The position numbers and the translations under genes are program-made. From Kappaphycus alvarezii (taxonomy: Eukaryota > Rhodophyta > Florideophyceae > Gigartinales > Solieriaceae), in NCBI GenBank assembly GCA_002205965.3, contig NADL03000168.1:1-64000 (forward strand): a stretch of 64,000 nucleotides of DNA. Reading direction: 5' to 3'. Below, piece by piece: positions 50,626 through 63,520 of the stretch; position 1 is the first letter of the stretch; each line of letters starts with the position of its first letter. The notes beneath the pieces are model-generated. The model did no database searches, was not told where the DNA came from, and was given only the letters and a program-made list of their open reading frames with translations.

Positions 50626-53500
50626 AGAATTTATTTTAAATTAAGCTTATCCAAAACATTTGGTAGGTTCTTACATTATACCGAAATTAAGGAAAAGAAA
50701 TATTTTATTCCTTACTTTTATGGTACAAAAACGGATTATTTCCTGGAGTGGGCGTAAAGTATATCTGCGTATTAAATTGGATAGATTTGCAGTAAATATA
50801 CGCTGATAATTTATATAAGGAATACGTGGACAGGAAATTTGGAAAATTTTGAACTCGAAGATTGAATAAAAATGAATACATTTTCATATCCAATATTTAA
50901 TAGTTTGTTCTGTAAAGCTGAGTTTACAAACTGAAACTTTGAGCTTCTTCTACCAAGGTATACTTTCTGAGAATGAATTGAAGATGCCCCAAGTTGCTCA
51001 TTTAGATATATATTCTGGTTACACTTGACTGTAGTTTAGTTCTGTACTGAAAAATAAATTTCACACTTACTATGAAATGGTACTGCATCAAAGTATTCAG
51101 TCAATACATTTCTTTTTCATGTATTCCATGATATAGTTCTAGATTTATCGGTTATGCTCTTTCCTTTTCTCAAAAGATCAAGGCATACGTGTTCAGATCT
51201 TATACTAAATTTCAAAGTAATATACTCTCGTGGAGGCAGAAATGGTATACAGGAAATGATTATAATCTTTGTATTTCAAGTTTTGAACGGACTTATTTGA
51301 GAAAACGGGGAAATTAAAAACTTTTAGAGATGTTTTCAAGATTGTTTCAACATTTTTGACGACAGATCCAGTCAATATGAATATCAGTTAATTGAAATTA
51401 AGTTAATTTTATTATTATTGGATTGAAAAAATATCTAGAATCCTTCCTAATGAACTATTTAATAAATACCAATGGTCGAAAGAGTTTGTGGAAAACAGAA
51501 AGGACGTTATGTGAAACAGAGGGAACACAGAACCATACAGACAGAAGATTACTGTTTATTATCTTATTGCAGGATGAGAATAAGTAGCATAAAACGTTCA
51601 ATATATGTAATAAATAATTAAAAACTGGGAGTTATACTATTCCTTGGTGCAAATATTAACTGAAGTGAAAGAAATTATTGGAAATATATACTCTCAATAA
51701 TATATCTTGTAGGAAAAGACTAATTAATAAAATCTCGAAGGAGTGGAGCAGATTTTGGATCTTCAAATGGGGCTTTTTGATTTCCTACTATACCTTGATA
51801 AACTTTCGAAAAAAATCCCTATTCCACAGGCATATGTTTTAGTTTTTATTTATCCGATTCCTGTGAAAGAAAGAAAAGGAACTTTTATAAAGGAATAAGA
51901 GACTTGGAGATTACATTAGTAGCGATATATTTGACGAAAACAGAAAACAGTTTAAATGGCTAAAGCTAAAACTAAGCTAGTTGTACTATCACAGCTGTGC
52001 ATCCACGATACCACATGAGACTTGTTAGAAAGAAAAGAAATGGTACGAAACTTTGGCGTCATCATACCTTTTAATATTTGCAATCAAGGTCAACACAACA
52101 TTTAAGTACACCAAAAATACTTGTAGTAACCCAAAGTATGCTTAGGTTTTTGTATGGTAATAAAATAGATTTTTTGAGGGCAATTAAAAGCTTTAGTGAA
52201 AAATCGCGTAAGCAATAATCAATATAGATAGACATTTTCCCAATACTAAAAAACTATTGCAGATATCTGTAATAGTCTAGGAACTGTTTTCAGATGGGCA
52301 TGAGATCGGAAACATCAGGCTAGAAGAAGGGCATAGATATATGAAAATGCCTGGTCTAAGAAGCAGATTCTTGAACCTATCTACGGCGAGCAATAATTTA
52401 TTTCGAGAGTTCTAAAGGGACTCTGGTGGAAAATTTTTAATCTCTTCGATCATAAGAAAGCAGTTGATAAAATATCTGCAAAAGTATGTTAGTTATTTTA
52501 TGCTTAACCATCAATTTTGAAATCCTTACCTCTCTGCAATGATTGCGTAGAAATTCGTGCCTCCTTTTTAAATCTACATTTCTTATAAATAACAGTTATC
52601 GAAGTTAAGTCAAAGCTTATAAATATAGTTTCTCTGAAACGAATCTACATTACAAATAATGAATAGGATCCATCGACAAAAAAATGAGCTCATAATCCAG
52701 TCAATAAGCGGATCAAATCGGAGGAGATCTTTAGCAACACGTGTAACTGAGATCGAATTGTCGTCATCTTGAAATATTGGCCCAAGGCTCGAATGGAGAC
52801 CTATCGGACAATCTCCTAGTAGTGAAGGAACATATCAGGATACCACCCTCTGAGGGTGGAGGTAGGAGCGGGTATGCGACTATTCGCCAAGTGGTCCAGC
52901 GATAATCCCCTATTAGTTTAGTAGTTTGTCCGATTATATCAAACTTAGACTGTGAAAATAGAGATATTTCATTTTCATGTGAATTATCATGAATTCAACG
53001 GAAATAATGTATTGAAGATATCTAAAAATAACAACAAGAAAATCCCAACCCTGTTCTTTACTTCCTTACATTGCTGAGAGACAGATATTATTCCAATTAA
53101 ATACAGCGTCAAAACAATAATTCTTATTAACCCTATGAAACTAGTTTGTAGTACAAAATATCGTGATGATATTGTGAAGCTAAGGTACGTTTCACTAAAA
53201 ATATTGCAGAGAAATTAGTAGTAGTAATAGTAATTGCACAGAGTTAGGGGGATGAAAATTGGAAAACTAAAATTCGTATCAATAGCCACTCAAGTAGTTC
53301 TTTGGATATACTGTTGCCAACGCCTTGTCCTTTCTGCTTCAAGAAGATCAAATGTGCCAATTCCTAGACAAAAGGAAAAGGATCATAATATAAAAGCTTT
53401 GAACTCTACTTTTATTCTTTTGGGAACTTACATCCTTTTTCGATTCTATATCCCCAATGCCAGATTTTTGCACGCTTTAATGTAGATTAAGTTTTAATAG
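50626..53500. other. AT-rich stretch, nothing recognised
   Basis: No ORF above 83 codons and no RNA gene seen. A perfect 8-bp palindrome with a 1-nt loop, CCACCCTCTGAGGGTGG, is at 52843-52859, standing out in the AT-rich surroundings. Confidence 0.35.
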
Positions 53501-53507
53501 GCTTAAG

Positions 53508-56500
53508 CTATGCTTGTTTCTGTTGAATTCTAAATCTGAGTCCATGGCACTGTTCTTTGAGACTTGTTGCATTTGTCCACGAATTTTGAAGGAAAATAGA
53601 CCACCCTAACAGCGGCAGTTGTGGTGAAAAATCCTTTTCAAGGGGAATACTAGGCTGGAAATCGCTTATTACACAGAATACTGTTAAATGGACCAAATTC
53701 AGGCTTAAAGGATCTACGAAAAACTGTCTCAGACCTCTTCGGCTTCTTGCGGTCTGACCTTTCAAAGCTGCTACCCTGGACTGTTTCCCGCTCCTTTTTT
53801 GCATTTGAGGCAGATCTTATGATGGGCTGAGGTCTAGAAGCCATTTGACTGCTTGAATTTCCTTCCTATCTCTGAAATTACTTCCTTAAATACGTCAGCT
53901 AACTTCATTCTCCGACTGGTACTAGATGCAGGGGGTCAACGTCTTTTTCAGCATGAAACTCACCGACAGGACTTCTTTCTGGCTCTCCTTCCGACTGCTC
54001 ACCTCTCTTAGAAGAGCCACTTTGGGGTTGTCAGAGCCCTTTATTGCAACTCTTGCTAGTCCTCTAGGTACTACAGAACTTTGTAGGCCCCCCAAAACAA
54101 TTTAGATACTCAAGATCTTTTATTTCATTCCACATAGCAAAGCACCTCTTAAGGAGCCCATCGTACATTCTTACACGCGAGGTGACAGAAAAAAGTTTGA
54201 AAGTAGAAGAGGACCTATATCCTGACCAGAAATGTCCATTTTTACCACAAAGAGCACAGAAAAGAAGGCCCTTCTCTTGAACAGGAGAATTTCTAATGAC
54301 CGTAAACGCAGTTTGATTCCATCAGTACTGTTGAACCACATCAGATTTCTCTTTCGTTGTTTTTCGCATTCATTAGCCTTTTGATCTATTTTATTAAACA
54401 ACCCTCCATCAGCTCCCACATTTTTGTCTTCAACTAGAGAAACAGCATGCGTTAACAGTTTGTTGACGGCATCCTCAATAAAATCACCTATAATCTGAAC
54501 ATTATTCAAATTGTTGCGATATTTTCCAAGTACACAAAAATGCATCAGTATCGAGCAAGTCTCGACGTTGGAAGATCTTCACCTGGGAAAAGCATTAACT
54601 GCTAGAATCTCTATCACCTGCAAGATAATTTTTTGTTTCTATTTGTAATGTATTGACGGTGCTCTCACCCCACCTCTAAGCTGTGTTGCCTCATCGACTC
54701 CGCTTTTTGTCTTCGAATAAAAAGAGTGTGATGCATGAAACACTTATCACCAATCGTGCATTTCATTAGATCAGGAGTTGCCAAAGTAATATCCATTCCA
54801 AGTCTTGTCGCAGCCACTACAGTCTTGATCTCCAATGCAGCGATCTGTACATTATTGCGATCAGGAGCTACCACACCATCACTCTCATCTCATGCCTTCA
54901 AAGCATTCACATCGAGGATTAACACCCCATCCGGGGAACAAGACCAGTATGATACATCCTTCATGCCCAATATTTCCACCAAGAAGACATCTACGACATG
55001 TTTTTGACTCTTGACCGCTCTCAAAACAGCATCCTCATTAGTTACACCTCTCATCATAGCCTCAGTACAGACCTTTGCACTAAACCAGCTTTTTACAAAG
55101 AGCTCAAGCTACTCTTCGTTGGTTCTTTCCTGTGTACTCTGCGGGTTTCCAATGCTTAAAGGCTCCCTTACAGGCAAATTGCTCGTCAAAATTAATTCTC
55201 CATAAGTATCTGTAAACCAAAATTGCCTTCAAAGCAGTCCGCAAACCTTTTTCCATAAGACAGAATCAAAAATTTATCCTTCAGATGATCCTCCAGTTTC
55301 CTACTCAGAATAGTGGGGTTTCCGGTCCTCCAACAAACAGAGTCCATTCCAAGTTTACATTGATCCTTGACACTGCAACTTAGCAATATATATTATCCCT
55401 TGCACTTTGCGGAACACAGCACATAAATCGTAGGACTTTAGAAAATCATTGATAGCCACGCTCACGCACTGCGTTTACCATGGTCCTACGCTCAAACCCT
55501 ACCATTCCAGCTGCCCCCATCACCTTCGTCGCCACAAAAATATCAGGACTTGCAGATAGGTTATCGTCAATAAAAAAATCCCCCTTCCATCCAAATCGAC
55601 AGCAAAAGGTATTAACTCTGTTTCTACCTCATTTTCTCCTCCATTGTTATGCGTCACATCTACATCAGTACCACTAGGTCTTTTAGCCTGCCGTTCATAC
55701 TCTTCCGAATTATCGCGACTTTCAACAACGTTCTCCCTGCTCTAATTGGTGTTAGAAGCGGCAACGAGCGGGAGTTCCTTTCAAAAATTGTCAGGAATAA
55801 CAAAAATAGACCAAATACCATACCCAGACAATATAAACATGAAGGCTTCTTTGCTATAGCGACGAAGTGCTGTATAAATAATCCATTTAAAACCTCCTCA
55901 CCACTCCATTAGCATAATTTCCAGTAGCTCCCCAAATTCTTGACTTGTCTTTCACTTCTTCTTCTAAAACGTGACATAAGTGTTATTCTGAAGAATTCAC
56001 ATGCGAAAGCATCAGCAGCATGCCTTCAACGTCAGCCTTACGGAGAAGTATCCTCTTCACCTGATTATCTACCACACGTGTACCATAAAGGTCATCATCA
56101 AAGACGCTGATAGAAAAAGTGGAGTAAAAAAACAAGTACGTATTTCGAAAACGCCAGAGCCTCAAATTCAGATAAATTCCCAGTCAAAATATCGCTATGT
56201 ATTACATGAGCTGGACCAACTATCCTCTCCAATCCGCTGAAGAAGCTATCAAATGATAGGCAATAAAAATCCTTTCAGGGAAGGAACCACGATTACTGAC
56301 TTTCTATCAAGGCGATAACTCAAAGAGTGTGAATGTATCATGACGGCAACGTGTCGATGCATACCCGCCAGTTTGATAGGAGCAAACTTTTTCTTCTTTA
56401 AAGTTGATGAACCCATTTAGCCATTCAATTAACCTTTGAAGCAATTCAATCATCAATGAAACCCATAAAAACACCCCTTTTGGCGCGATCTCTCTCACCT

Positions 56501-56900
56501 CACATTCCAAACACATCTTATTCATAGCTAACGGCAAAATAAACTTGCTTTATTCTGTGCAGTTGCGTTGAAAAGTCTTTCTCCATCAGGATGCTCGCAC
56601 ATTTATCTTCAATTGTCCAACCAGTGCTTGGACCATAACCAGGTCTTGCAACTATCGCCTGCCGCTTCCACTTCCCGACCTCCCTTTCCCTTCTCCCATG
56701 CTTCGCTCCTCTTGTTAAGCTGGAAAAACTTCCTCCTGTAGAACTAACACTTGCATTTCTTCCTCCCCTAGATCCAATACCACCTCTGCCTCTATCAACC
56801 CTAAGTAAAACCCTGAAACTACCCCTACTTGTGGTTCGATAGAAACGACCCCTGTTTTCTCCTTATCTAGACCCTCTTTCGCTGGAAGCTGCGGCGCTAA
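53508..56900 (-). pseudogene. Decayed gene with PD-(D/E)XK nuclease signature
   Basis: Read downward, the minus strand shows a Gly/Arg/Ser-rich stretch (about 56700-56900). Then come KMCLECEVREIAPKGVF (56480-56520), DHLKDKFLILSYGKRFADCF (55200-55330) and SWFSAKVCTEAMMRGVTNED (about 55060-55110). Then, nearly uninterrupted, YWSCSPDGVLILDVNAL (54920-54975), VQIAALEIKTVVAATRLGMD (54790-54850) and CTIGDKCFMHHTLFIRRQ (54700-54760). SPDG followed ~30 residues later by LEIKT fits the D...ExK core of PD-(D/E)XK (YqaJ-like) nucleases, found in some large transposons and viruses of microbial eukaryotes. Near the end are CALCGKNGH (54230-54260) and a basic tail with KKPKRSE (53750). Stops and frame changes make it a pseudogene unless introns are involved. 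Confidence 0.45.
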
Positions 56901-59640
56901 GATCTTGAAACAGGTTTGTTAGCAGGTCGTCAGTTGTATGTGATATATCTCCGCGATCTGAGGCATTTTTTTGGTTGAAAAACATTGCCAGCTATTATCG
57001 ACTTCTTACGAGGATTGGGGATACATCCTGTGCTCTGGAAGGACTCTGACGGTGCTTGGAAAATCTTCCGTTGAAATGGATATCGATGTGCTCATAAGAC
57101 CTTAGATGAGTGATTTTATCCAATATGGAGGGGCTGCCGCCGATATAAAACTGACTCGGACTCGTTTGCAGTCCAACTAGAGGAAATGGACTCGTAGTGG
57201 GATCTTCAAACGTTTCCCGAAGGGGCACCAACATGACGAATGCAGTGTCGTGAGAGCTGGTGATGAGAAAATTGAATGTTAAGCTGGAAGCTGAATGGTT
57301 CAGGATTTTAAACATTGGCTTAACGCAGGTTCGCTCTGGATCTATAAATGGATCACAGGTCCTTGATCCACTACACCGTTTTACCGCTCTGATTTTTTAA
57401 AGTAAGCTTATTTTAGCCTCTACTGCACGGTACACTGCATATTGGGATTATTCAGTCAAAATGGCAAAATTTTCTATTGCAAGCTATAGGGTGCAAAAAA
57501 ATCATTAGGGATACCAATTTCAATACATGTAAAATTTTGGACTGTTAAAGGATACAGTGTATTGATTCGAGTATTATAATAACAGGTATTTTTTGAAGTC
57601 TTGCATAGCTTTTAAAGCTTTCAACTTTCAAAAAGAAGTCTAAATATGCCCGTGATTGATAAACTTTATAAACAACTTCTAAAACCCAAAAATTTAATAC
57701 TATGACTAGTTATCTTGCTCATAATATATATAACTGTATACATAGTTGCAGTATCCCCAGTCGTTTTTGCATAGAAACTGTGAGAATTGTTAGCTACATC
57801 TTCACATTCAAACCAGTTCAGAGCTCTATGGTAATATGGAACTCTGTAAAGTGATAAATTCTAATCAATTCTGCATGATGCACTCAAACATTAAATTTTT
57901 CTACAATTGTGGGTAATCAATAATGTCCCATCCACATTGAATCTGTTGCGCGACTTTTAGCGCTTAAAGTTAAATATAGCTTTATCAAATTATTGTTGCA
58001 AGAACATACGCCTGTTCATTATGTTCTTCAAAATTAAAATACGAAAGTGTCTTTTGATATAAGTATTGAGACAGCTTTGAGAATATGTATTGAGACCTTG
58101 ACTATGTCAAAAATGGTTTTTGGGTCCATCCGCCGGAATTCTCATTTGAATAGTATCCGTATTAGTCGAATCCTTCTGAGGCTTTTTCGTTCTAATAGCT
58201 TTTAAATTCACCTCTTAACCACTTAATAATCAAGAAGATGCCTTTCAAAAATTTATGAAATGAATATCTAGTGGCCCAGGTAGGGGCTAAAATTATATTC
58301 GAAATGAGAATGTTTGAGAGTTGCAAATTCTGCTCGTGGATTTTACTATAAAGATGGGCTTGGTTAGATGATTTCTTATTTTACATAGCTCTCCTCATGT
58401 TTTACTTAGAAAAATTTCGCCGAAGCTCAAATAATTTTTAATTGATCCCAGTTCCCTTGTATAGGTAGTATACCGTACTCAATAGGCCTAACGGAAGTAT
58501 TTGTCATCAACAGAATTATAGTGAACTCAGACCTTTAAAGTTCCATTGATATTTGCGGAGGAAATAGACGTGTTAAAGCAAAAGAGTACAAGTGACATTA
58601 ACTCAAACCTTGACTTTGCTCGAAGTTGAAATTGTCTCTAAGAAGTTTCCTCAGCTAGTTTACGTCCAATATCGCCTACGAGGTGCGTATTACCTCCTTT
58701 TATTGATATGGAAGCAAACACATGAAATTTACTCGCTTTTTAAATATAATTTTGCGTATAGGTAACTATAGACATTGATTCGAAGCATGTGAATGCGGTG
58801 GAACAACTAGAACCAAAAAAAACAACTACCCGTGAAAAATATTGAAACGCTAGATAGTTCTTGCTTTCATAGGCTCAGATACTTCTAGAATAGAATACAA
58901 CAGCCCATGCTATATTGTTTTATTGAATTATTCTCACCTCTCCGCGTTTGAACATATACTCACAGATAGTAACAAAAAAAATTAACTGCTATCAATATAA
59001 TTGTTCCAATTATTTTTACTAGTATCTTTACGATCTAATGAATCTCTTTTTGCTGAAACGCACCTTCCTTAGTTTGGTTATACTCCATTAGCATGGTATT
59101 GGATGTTCTTTTCCCTTTTTACTATTTTTCAATATACTGTCAACGACTTCTTCTATTCCTTAGGCATGGTTACAAGATCATCTAATTCATATAAAGATAG
59201 ACATATATTAGAGGAATAGCCCTTGCATGGAGTCGGGTGTATGACATTAACGAGCGGAAAGATGTAAATGTGAATTGGTAGATCAAACCAAGAGGCTTCA
59301 CTTCCAATTACGTCTTTCCTACAAATCACTCAAATATTCAGAGCTTCCTGATACCTTGAATATGTTCCTGAAATAAGACCTTTTCAAGCACAATTATTAG
59401 TCACCTTGACAACTGGGGAGAATAGTAACTTTGAAAATAATCGCGATTTAAATATTTCTGCAAACTCTATAAATGATAACTTTACATCCGTTAGATAGCT
59501 TTTTAGCTGTTTCATAGAAATCTCAAAGGTTTATATCGCTACTTGCACACATGAAATCATATCGAGAGGGTCCTCGGTCTATACTGAGAGTTCATTTAAG
59601 TGTGTAACATTTACAGGCCATCATTAAGAGTTTAGTTATT
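56901..59640. other. AT-rich stretch, no feature supported
   Basis: The only notable frame is 56995-57315 on the minus strand (106 codons), which has no recognised similarity. The rest is dense in stops in all frames. Confidence 0.4.
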
Positions 59641-60048
59641 GTCGCCTTACAGTTCAGTACTGTAATTTCTTGTCACGCCGTCGTTGCAGTCGATCTGCGC
59701 CCCTGCCGGGTTCTCTCGGATACTGTATTTAGTGATAGTGCCTCTCCCGGAATTCTTTCTTTCTTCCCTCGTCAGGATTATAATATTGAAAAGTTAAGCA
59801 CGGTAGATGACACAGTCCATGGCCCTCACCAGTGTGCACTACGTTGGCACTTCCCAATAAAATCCAAACGATCTTCTTGCTTTCACGAAACTTGCGTTGT
59901 GAATAAAACTGTTGATTGTACAGCAATTCGCCGCGCTGCGTGAGAACCGGGTTCGACAACAATCCGGATTCGTCGATCATCTTCTTACGCTTTTCTTCTC
60001 ACGATACACTCTTATCTTTCATTTTGGTGACCAACATAACACAACGAC

Positions 60049-60345
60049 ATGGAACTAACTACGCGCACGGCGTTCCAGTCAAAGGCCGAAAATATCCTCA
60101 AGAAAATCAAGACTTCGTCAATTCAGTATCCTTTACCAAAGATGCTGCTCGACGCTACTAAATATATTTTGGAATTTTACGGCCCCGAAGATGAAGCCCC
60201 GGAATCCGCTACGTCGTTGCTTGAAGTACCGGATCCCGAAAAAGTCCTAAACCATCTTCCCGAATTTCTGCCACCGCCGCAGTACGTCCTCACCCCGGAG
60301 TTTTTTAGCAGCCCTTGTTCGCTCTCCGTGTTATGTATGACCTAG
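60049..60345 (+). pseudogene. copia3 gag start
   Basis: The open 98-codon frame MELTTRTAFQSKAENILKKI has an acidic stretch (YGPEDEAPESATS) and a Pro-rich PEFLPPPQYVLTPEF. It fits the place of gag before the pol domains. Text continues in other frames after 60345. The rest of gag (to ~61900) is fragmented. Confidence 0.4.
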
Positions 60346-60444
60346 CGAAGTTTTTATCGTTCGACCACATACCGGAACGATATGTGGACGAAAGATTTGG
60401 ATCACCTATTTTAATGACCGATTTGCGAATAATGATGCACATAC

Positions 60445-60480
60445 ATAATATATAATATATAATATATAATATATAATATA
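60445..60480. repeat. ATAATAT tandem microsatellite
   Basis: The 7-bp unit ATAATAT is repeated about five times without interruption, then ATATGTATATATG. It lies within the copia3 gag region and shows that the frame is not maintained. Confidence 0.8.
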
Positions 60481-62139
60481 TGTATATATGGATGGCATAT
60501 TTTCTTAGATGCGACTTGGGGATAAGCCGGTAAATTGTTTAACTCGTGAAAAAATCACTTTCCATGGCCCCTTACAATGTATCTGGATCACCCATGCCGC
60601 CCGTATCATAACAAATAATTTGCAGTCTCCGTCTGAAAATCCATCAACTCCCCCGTGAAACCACGGAGTTTCCATGGGAGTCGCGCGTCCGATGCAGAAG
60701 ATTTCGACAAGGCATTGTTCACAGTGAATATATTCAAAACAACAAGTTCAATGGAAAGATCGAGCTCGATATCAATGATACTTTGAAACTTTTCGAATCT
60801 TCACGGAGTAGAACAGTTTCTCTGACTGCAAAAAGGCTAATTACTTGTTGCGCATCATTTATTCTCCTGTCCTCAATTTTACTTCAACAACTGCACTTTA
60901 AAAATGACCTAAAATCTAAAGAAAGGTTATTTGCGACGAATACAGCAGTCGCGCGAGAAGACTACGCGTAAAGGGACATTGGAAACTCTTCGCCTTCATC
61001 CGTTTATGGATTTAAAGGGAGAACGATGTATCTGAGGATTGACAAGAATGTTGATGTTATCAATGAACTCTCCACGCAGTGACCCAGGTACTCAGCGATG
61101 ATGCCCACAAAATTGCTTACCCCAGAAAGGCCGTCAACGCTTTGGAATTTTTGCCTTGGTCCGATTCCCCTGTCAAGAACGTCATAACCTTTATTTCAAT
61201 AATTTCTTCACCTCTCTCCCGAATCTCTTCAGCGTCACGCCAAATTCAGATGCTCACCAAGAAGAAAGGATGAGAAGCTGCCTCCAGTTTACAGGTTTTT
61301 TCGATGAACAAGCTGAGTTGAAACCGACATATGCGATAGGACGTATCGCCACATAAGTCGAACAAGTTCAAAACGAATCCTCCAACTCTAACTTTGCCCC
61401 GGAACGTCCATGAAATCGCAACCGGAAAAGAATTTACAAATGTGGCCATCCTCATGGATTCGTGCCATAAAAGACACCTGCAGGACATCACGGAATACGC
61501 TCGGCAACGCTTTAGAAATGGAGAATCTTCCGTACACGTCTTGGCGGAATTTTATTAAGGGAGAACAGGAATCCATCAGTAAAAATATCACTTTGCTAAG
61601 CGAACAAGAAACGCTCCAAATGAGAACGACGAACTCGCGCATTGGATTCAGTCCTAGGATCCAGTTCTACTGAAGATAACGTCTTTGAGCATGATCAACA
61701 CAAGGACCACTTGACGCTATGTTTGTGTCAACCGAAATTCATTGAGGCATTAGAGCTACATACTTCTTGGCCACATAAGCACAGCAATGGATGAAGAATC
61801 GCACTCACTGAACTATGAAACGGATTTGTCTCAGCGGCTGGACGATATAGATCAATGTCTGCGTTGCCAGAGAAAATATTGCCGGCTACCATCGATTGAT
61901 AAGTTCGAAACTAACATTTCAACGTATATTTAGGCGAAATTCGTAAGGAAACAGCATTCATTGTCCGCTTGGATTTTTACGCGATATTGAAGCCCCTAGG
62001 TCTGTTACCAAGCGCAAGGAGCTTAGCTGTATCCTGGAAAAATTCGGCTTCGCAGTCGGAGAATGTTTCCTTCAACCCATAGATTTCGTTTCGCGGACGC
62101 CACTTTCGTTTCTCTCAGTCAAACCTCTATCCAACTACA

Positions 62140-62460
62140 TACGCTTCCTGAAATACCCCAGTACATGTAGGATACCTGGATATAGGAGGTAGCAGATACA
62201 CAGCTCTTCTCGGACTTGATGTTATGAAACGCGACTCGATAACTCCATGTACCGTTTCCAATCGGTTTGTTAAGCGCGTTCCCAACACACGGGAAAGAGA
62301 GGTCTATTATGTTGACGACTGGTACTTGCCATTAAGCAGGTCAGCAAGCAGTCACTTGTTTGCCCCAATGAACGTACCGAAGAAAAAGTTTAACAAAGAC
62401 TCAGCTGAGCAGATTGCACAGTCAGTTCTTCCATGCAAGCGCCTCTAAAATTTTCAACCT
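62140..62460 (+). pseudogene. copia3 protease end and pre-integrase start
   Basis: GLDVMKRDSITPCTVSNRFV corresponds to the end of the aspartic protease (compare GLDTM in copia1). Then ADDWYLPLSRSASSHLFAP-type text (62224-62448) leads to the zinc domain, which in a shifted frame reads ASASKIFNLIKRARPEEANR. Confidence 0.55.
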
Positions 62461-63520
62461 TATCAAGCGCGCCAGACCGGAAGAAGCCAATCGGGCAACA
62501 CTTGCGACTTTGAAAGGATTTCGAAGCGCTGCGACTTGCCAGCGAATCAGCGGGAACCCAACCGTTTCCATGTGACACTCAGTGCTGAGCACCTCCGCTT
62601 TAACGAAAGATTTATACTTGATATCATGTATATAATAGGATCCTATCTTGCACATCGTTGATGAGGCCACGCCTTTTGGGGCCGCGAGATTCCTTCCATC
62701 TATACCAACCGAATCCATTTGGAGACTCTCCTCGAATTCTGGGCTGTGGTGTATACAGGCCTGCCACACCGAATCCTCACCGATCAGTGATCACAACGTG
62801 GCCCGAAATTCATTAATTTGGCCCGTATCGCCGATGTGGAAGTAGAAAAACTGGCGTGGAAGCACACTTTAGCCTGACAATAGTAGAACGATATCATGAA
62901 TCTCGGCGCAATACATTCAGGAATATCATGATCTCCAAACCTGGTGCGGGCAAGCATTTAGCGACTGATTTGTCCGTCAAGGCAATGAACGACACTCCTG
63001 GTTGAATTAATTTTACGTTCCGCCCTCGTTTTAGAGTACTTACAGATTTATACAGTATTTCAGCCAATACCAATCCCTTACAGTTTCCAAGAACGGACTG
63101 AACTGGTCGTCACTGCTCGCGAGGATGGAGAGTCAATTGGCCGGACTCAAAATCAATCATGCCCTTCACCACGTAATCCTCCGCCAGCGATTGCACATAC
63201 CACCGGGTGAGCAGGTACTCGTGTATCGAAAAAAGGTCGTCGCGAATAGGATAGGGAAATGGATCGGCTCTTATGAAGTTTCAGCAGTAGACTGTGACAA
63301 GAAGGTGGTCTTCGTGCGCGAATATCAAGAGAGCCAGCCGCGATCACTCGGTAGCACAAGTAAATCCCTACATGGCTCCCGCTGATCTGTCTAATTCCTT
63401 CCTCTGCTACTTTCATCCCGCATTAAAATCCTTCGTGACTCCAGAGGATGATCTAATATTTTCTACAGAGACACTTGATGCTAAGTATGACCGTGTCAAG
63501 GTCCTGAAATGAATCAGACA
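62440..63520 (+). pseudogene. copia3 integrase and tail
   Basis: HVTLSAEHLRFNERFILDIMYI (first Asp; 62568-62635) is followed by VDEATPFGAARFLPSIPTES. The tail frame 63125-63385 has MESQLAGLKINHALHHVILR, PPGEQVLVYRKKVVANRIGK and WIGSYEVSAVD, the normal post-core text of GalEa-like integrases. A second piece, 63294-63512, gives VNPYMAPADLSNSFLCYFHP. No continuous frame. Confidence 0.6.

Noticed and set aside
56995-57315. 106-codon minus-strand ORF
   Set aside because: No motif or homologue recognised and no neighbouring coding signal; kept only as a note in the gene-free stretch.
59940-59975. Possible tRNA B box (GGGTTCGACAACAATCC)
   Set aside because: No matching acceptor, D or anticodon arm can be drawn around it; it lies in the probable LTR or leader of copia3.
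60445-60480. Tandem ATAATAT run considered as CRISPR-like or regulatory repeat
   Set aside because: It is a plain microsatellite without spacers. No CRISPR array is present in the window.
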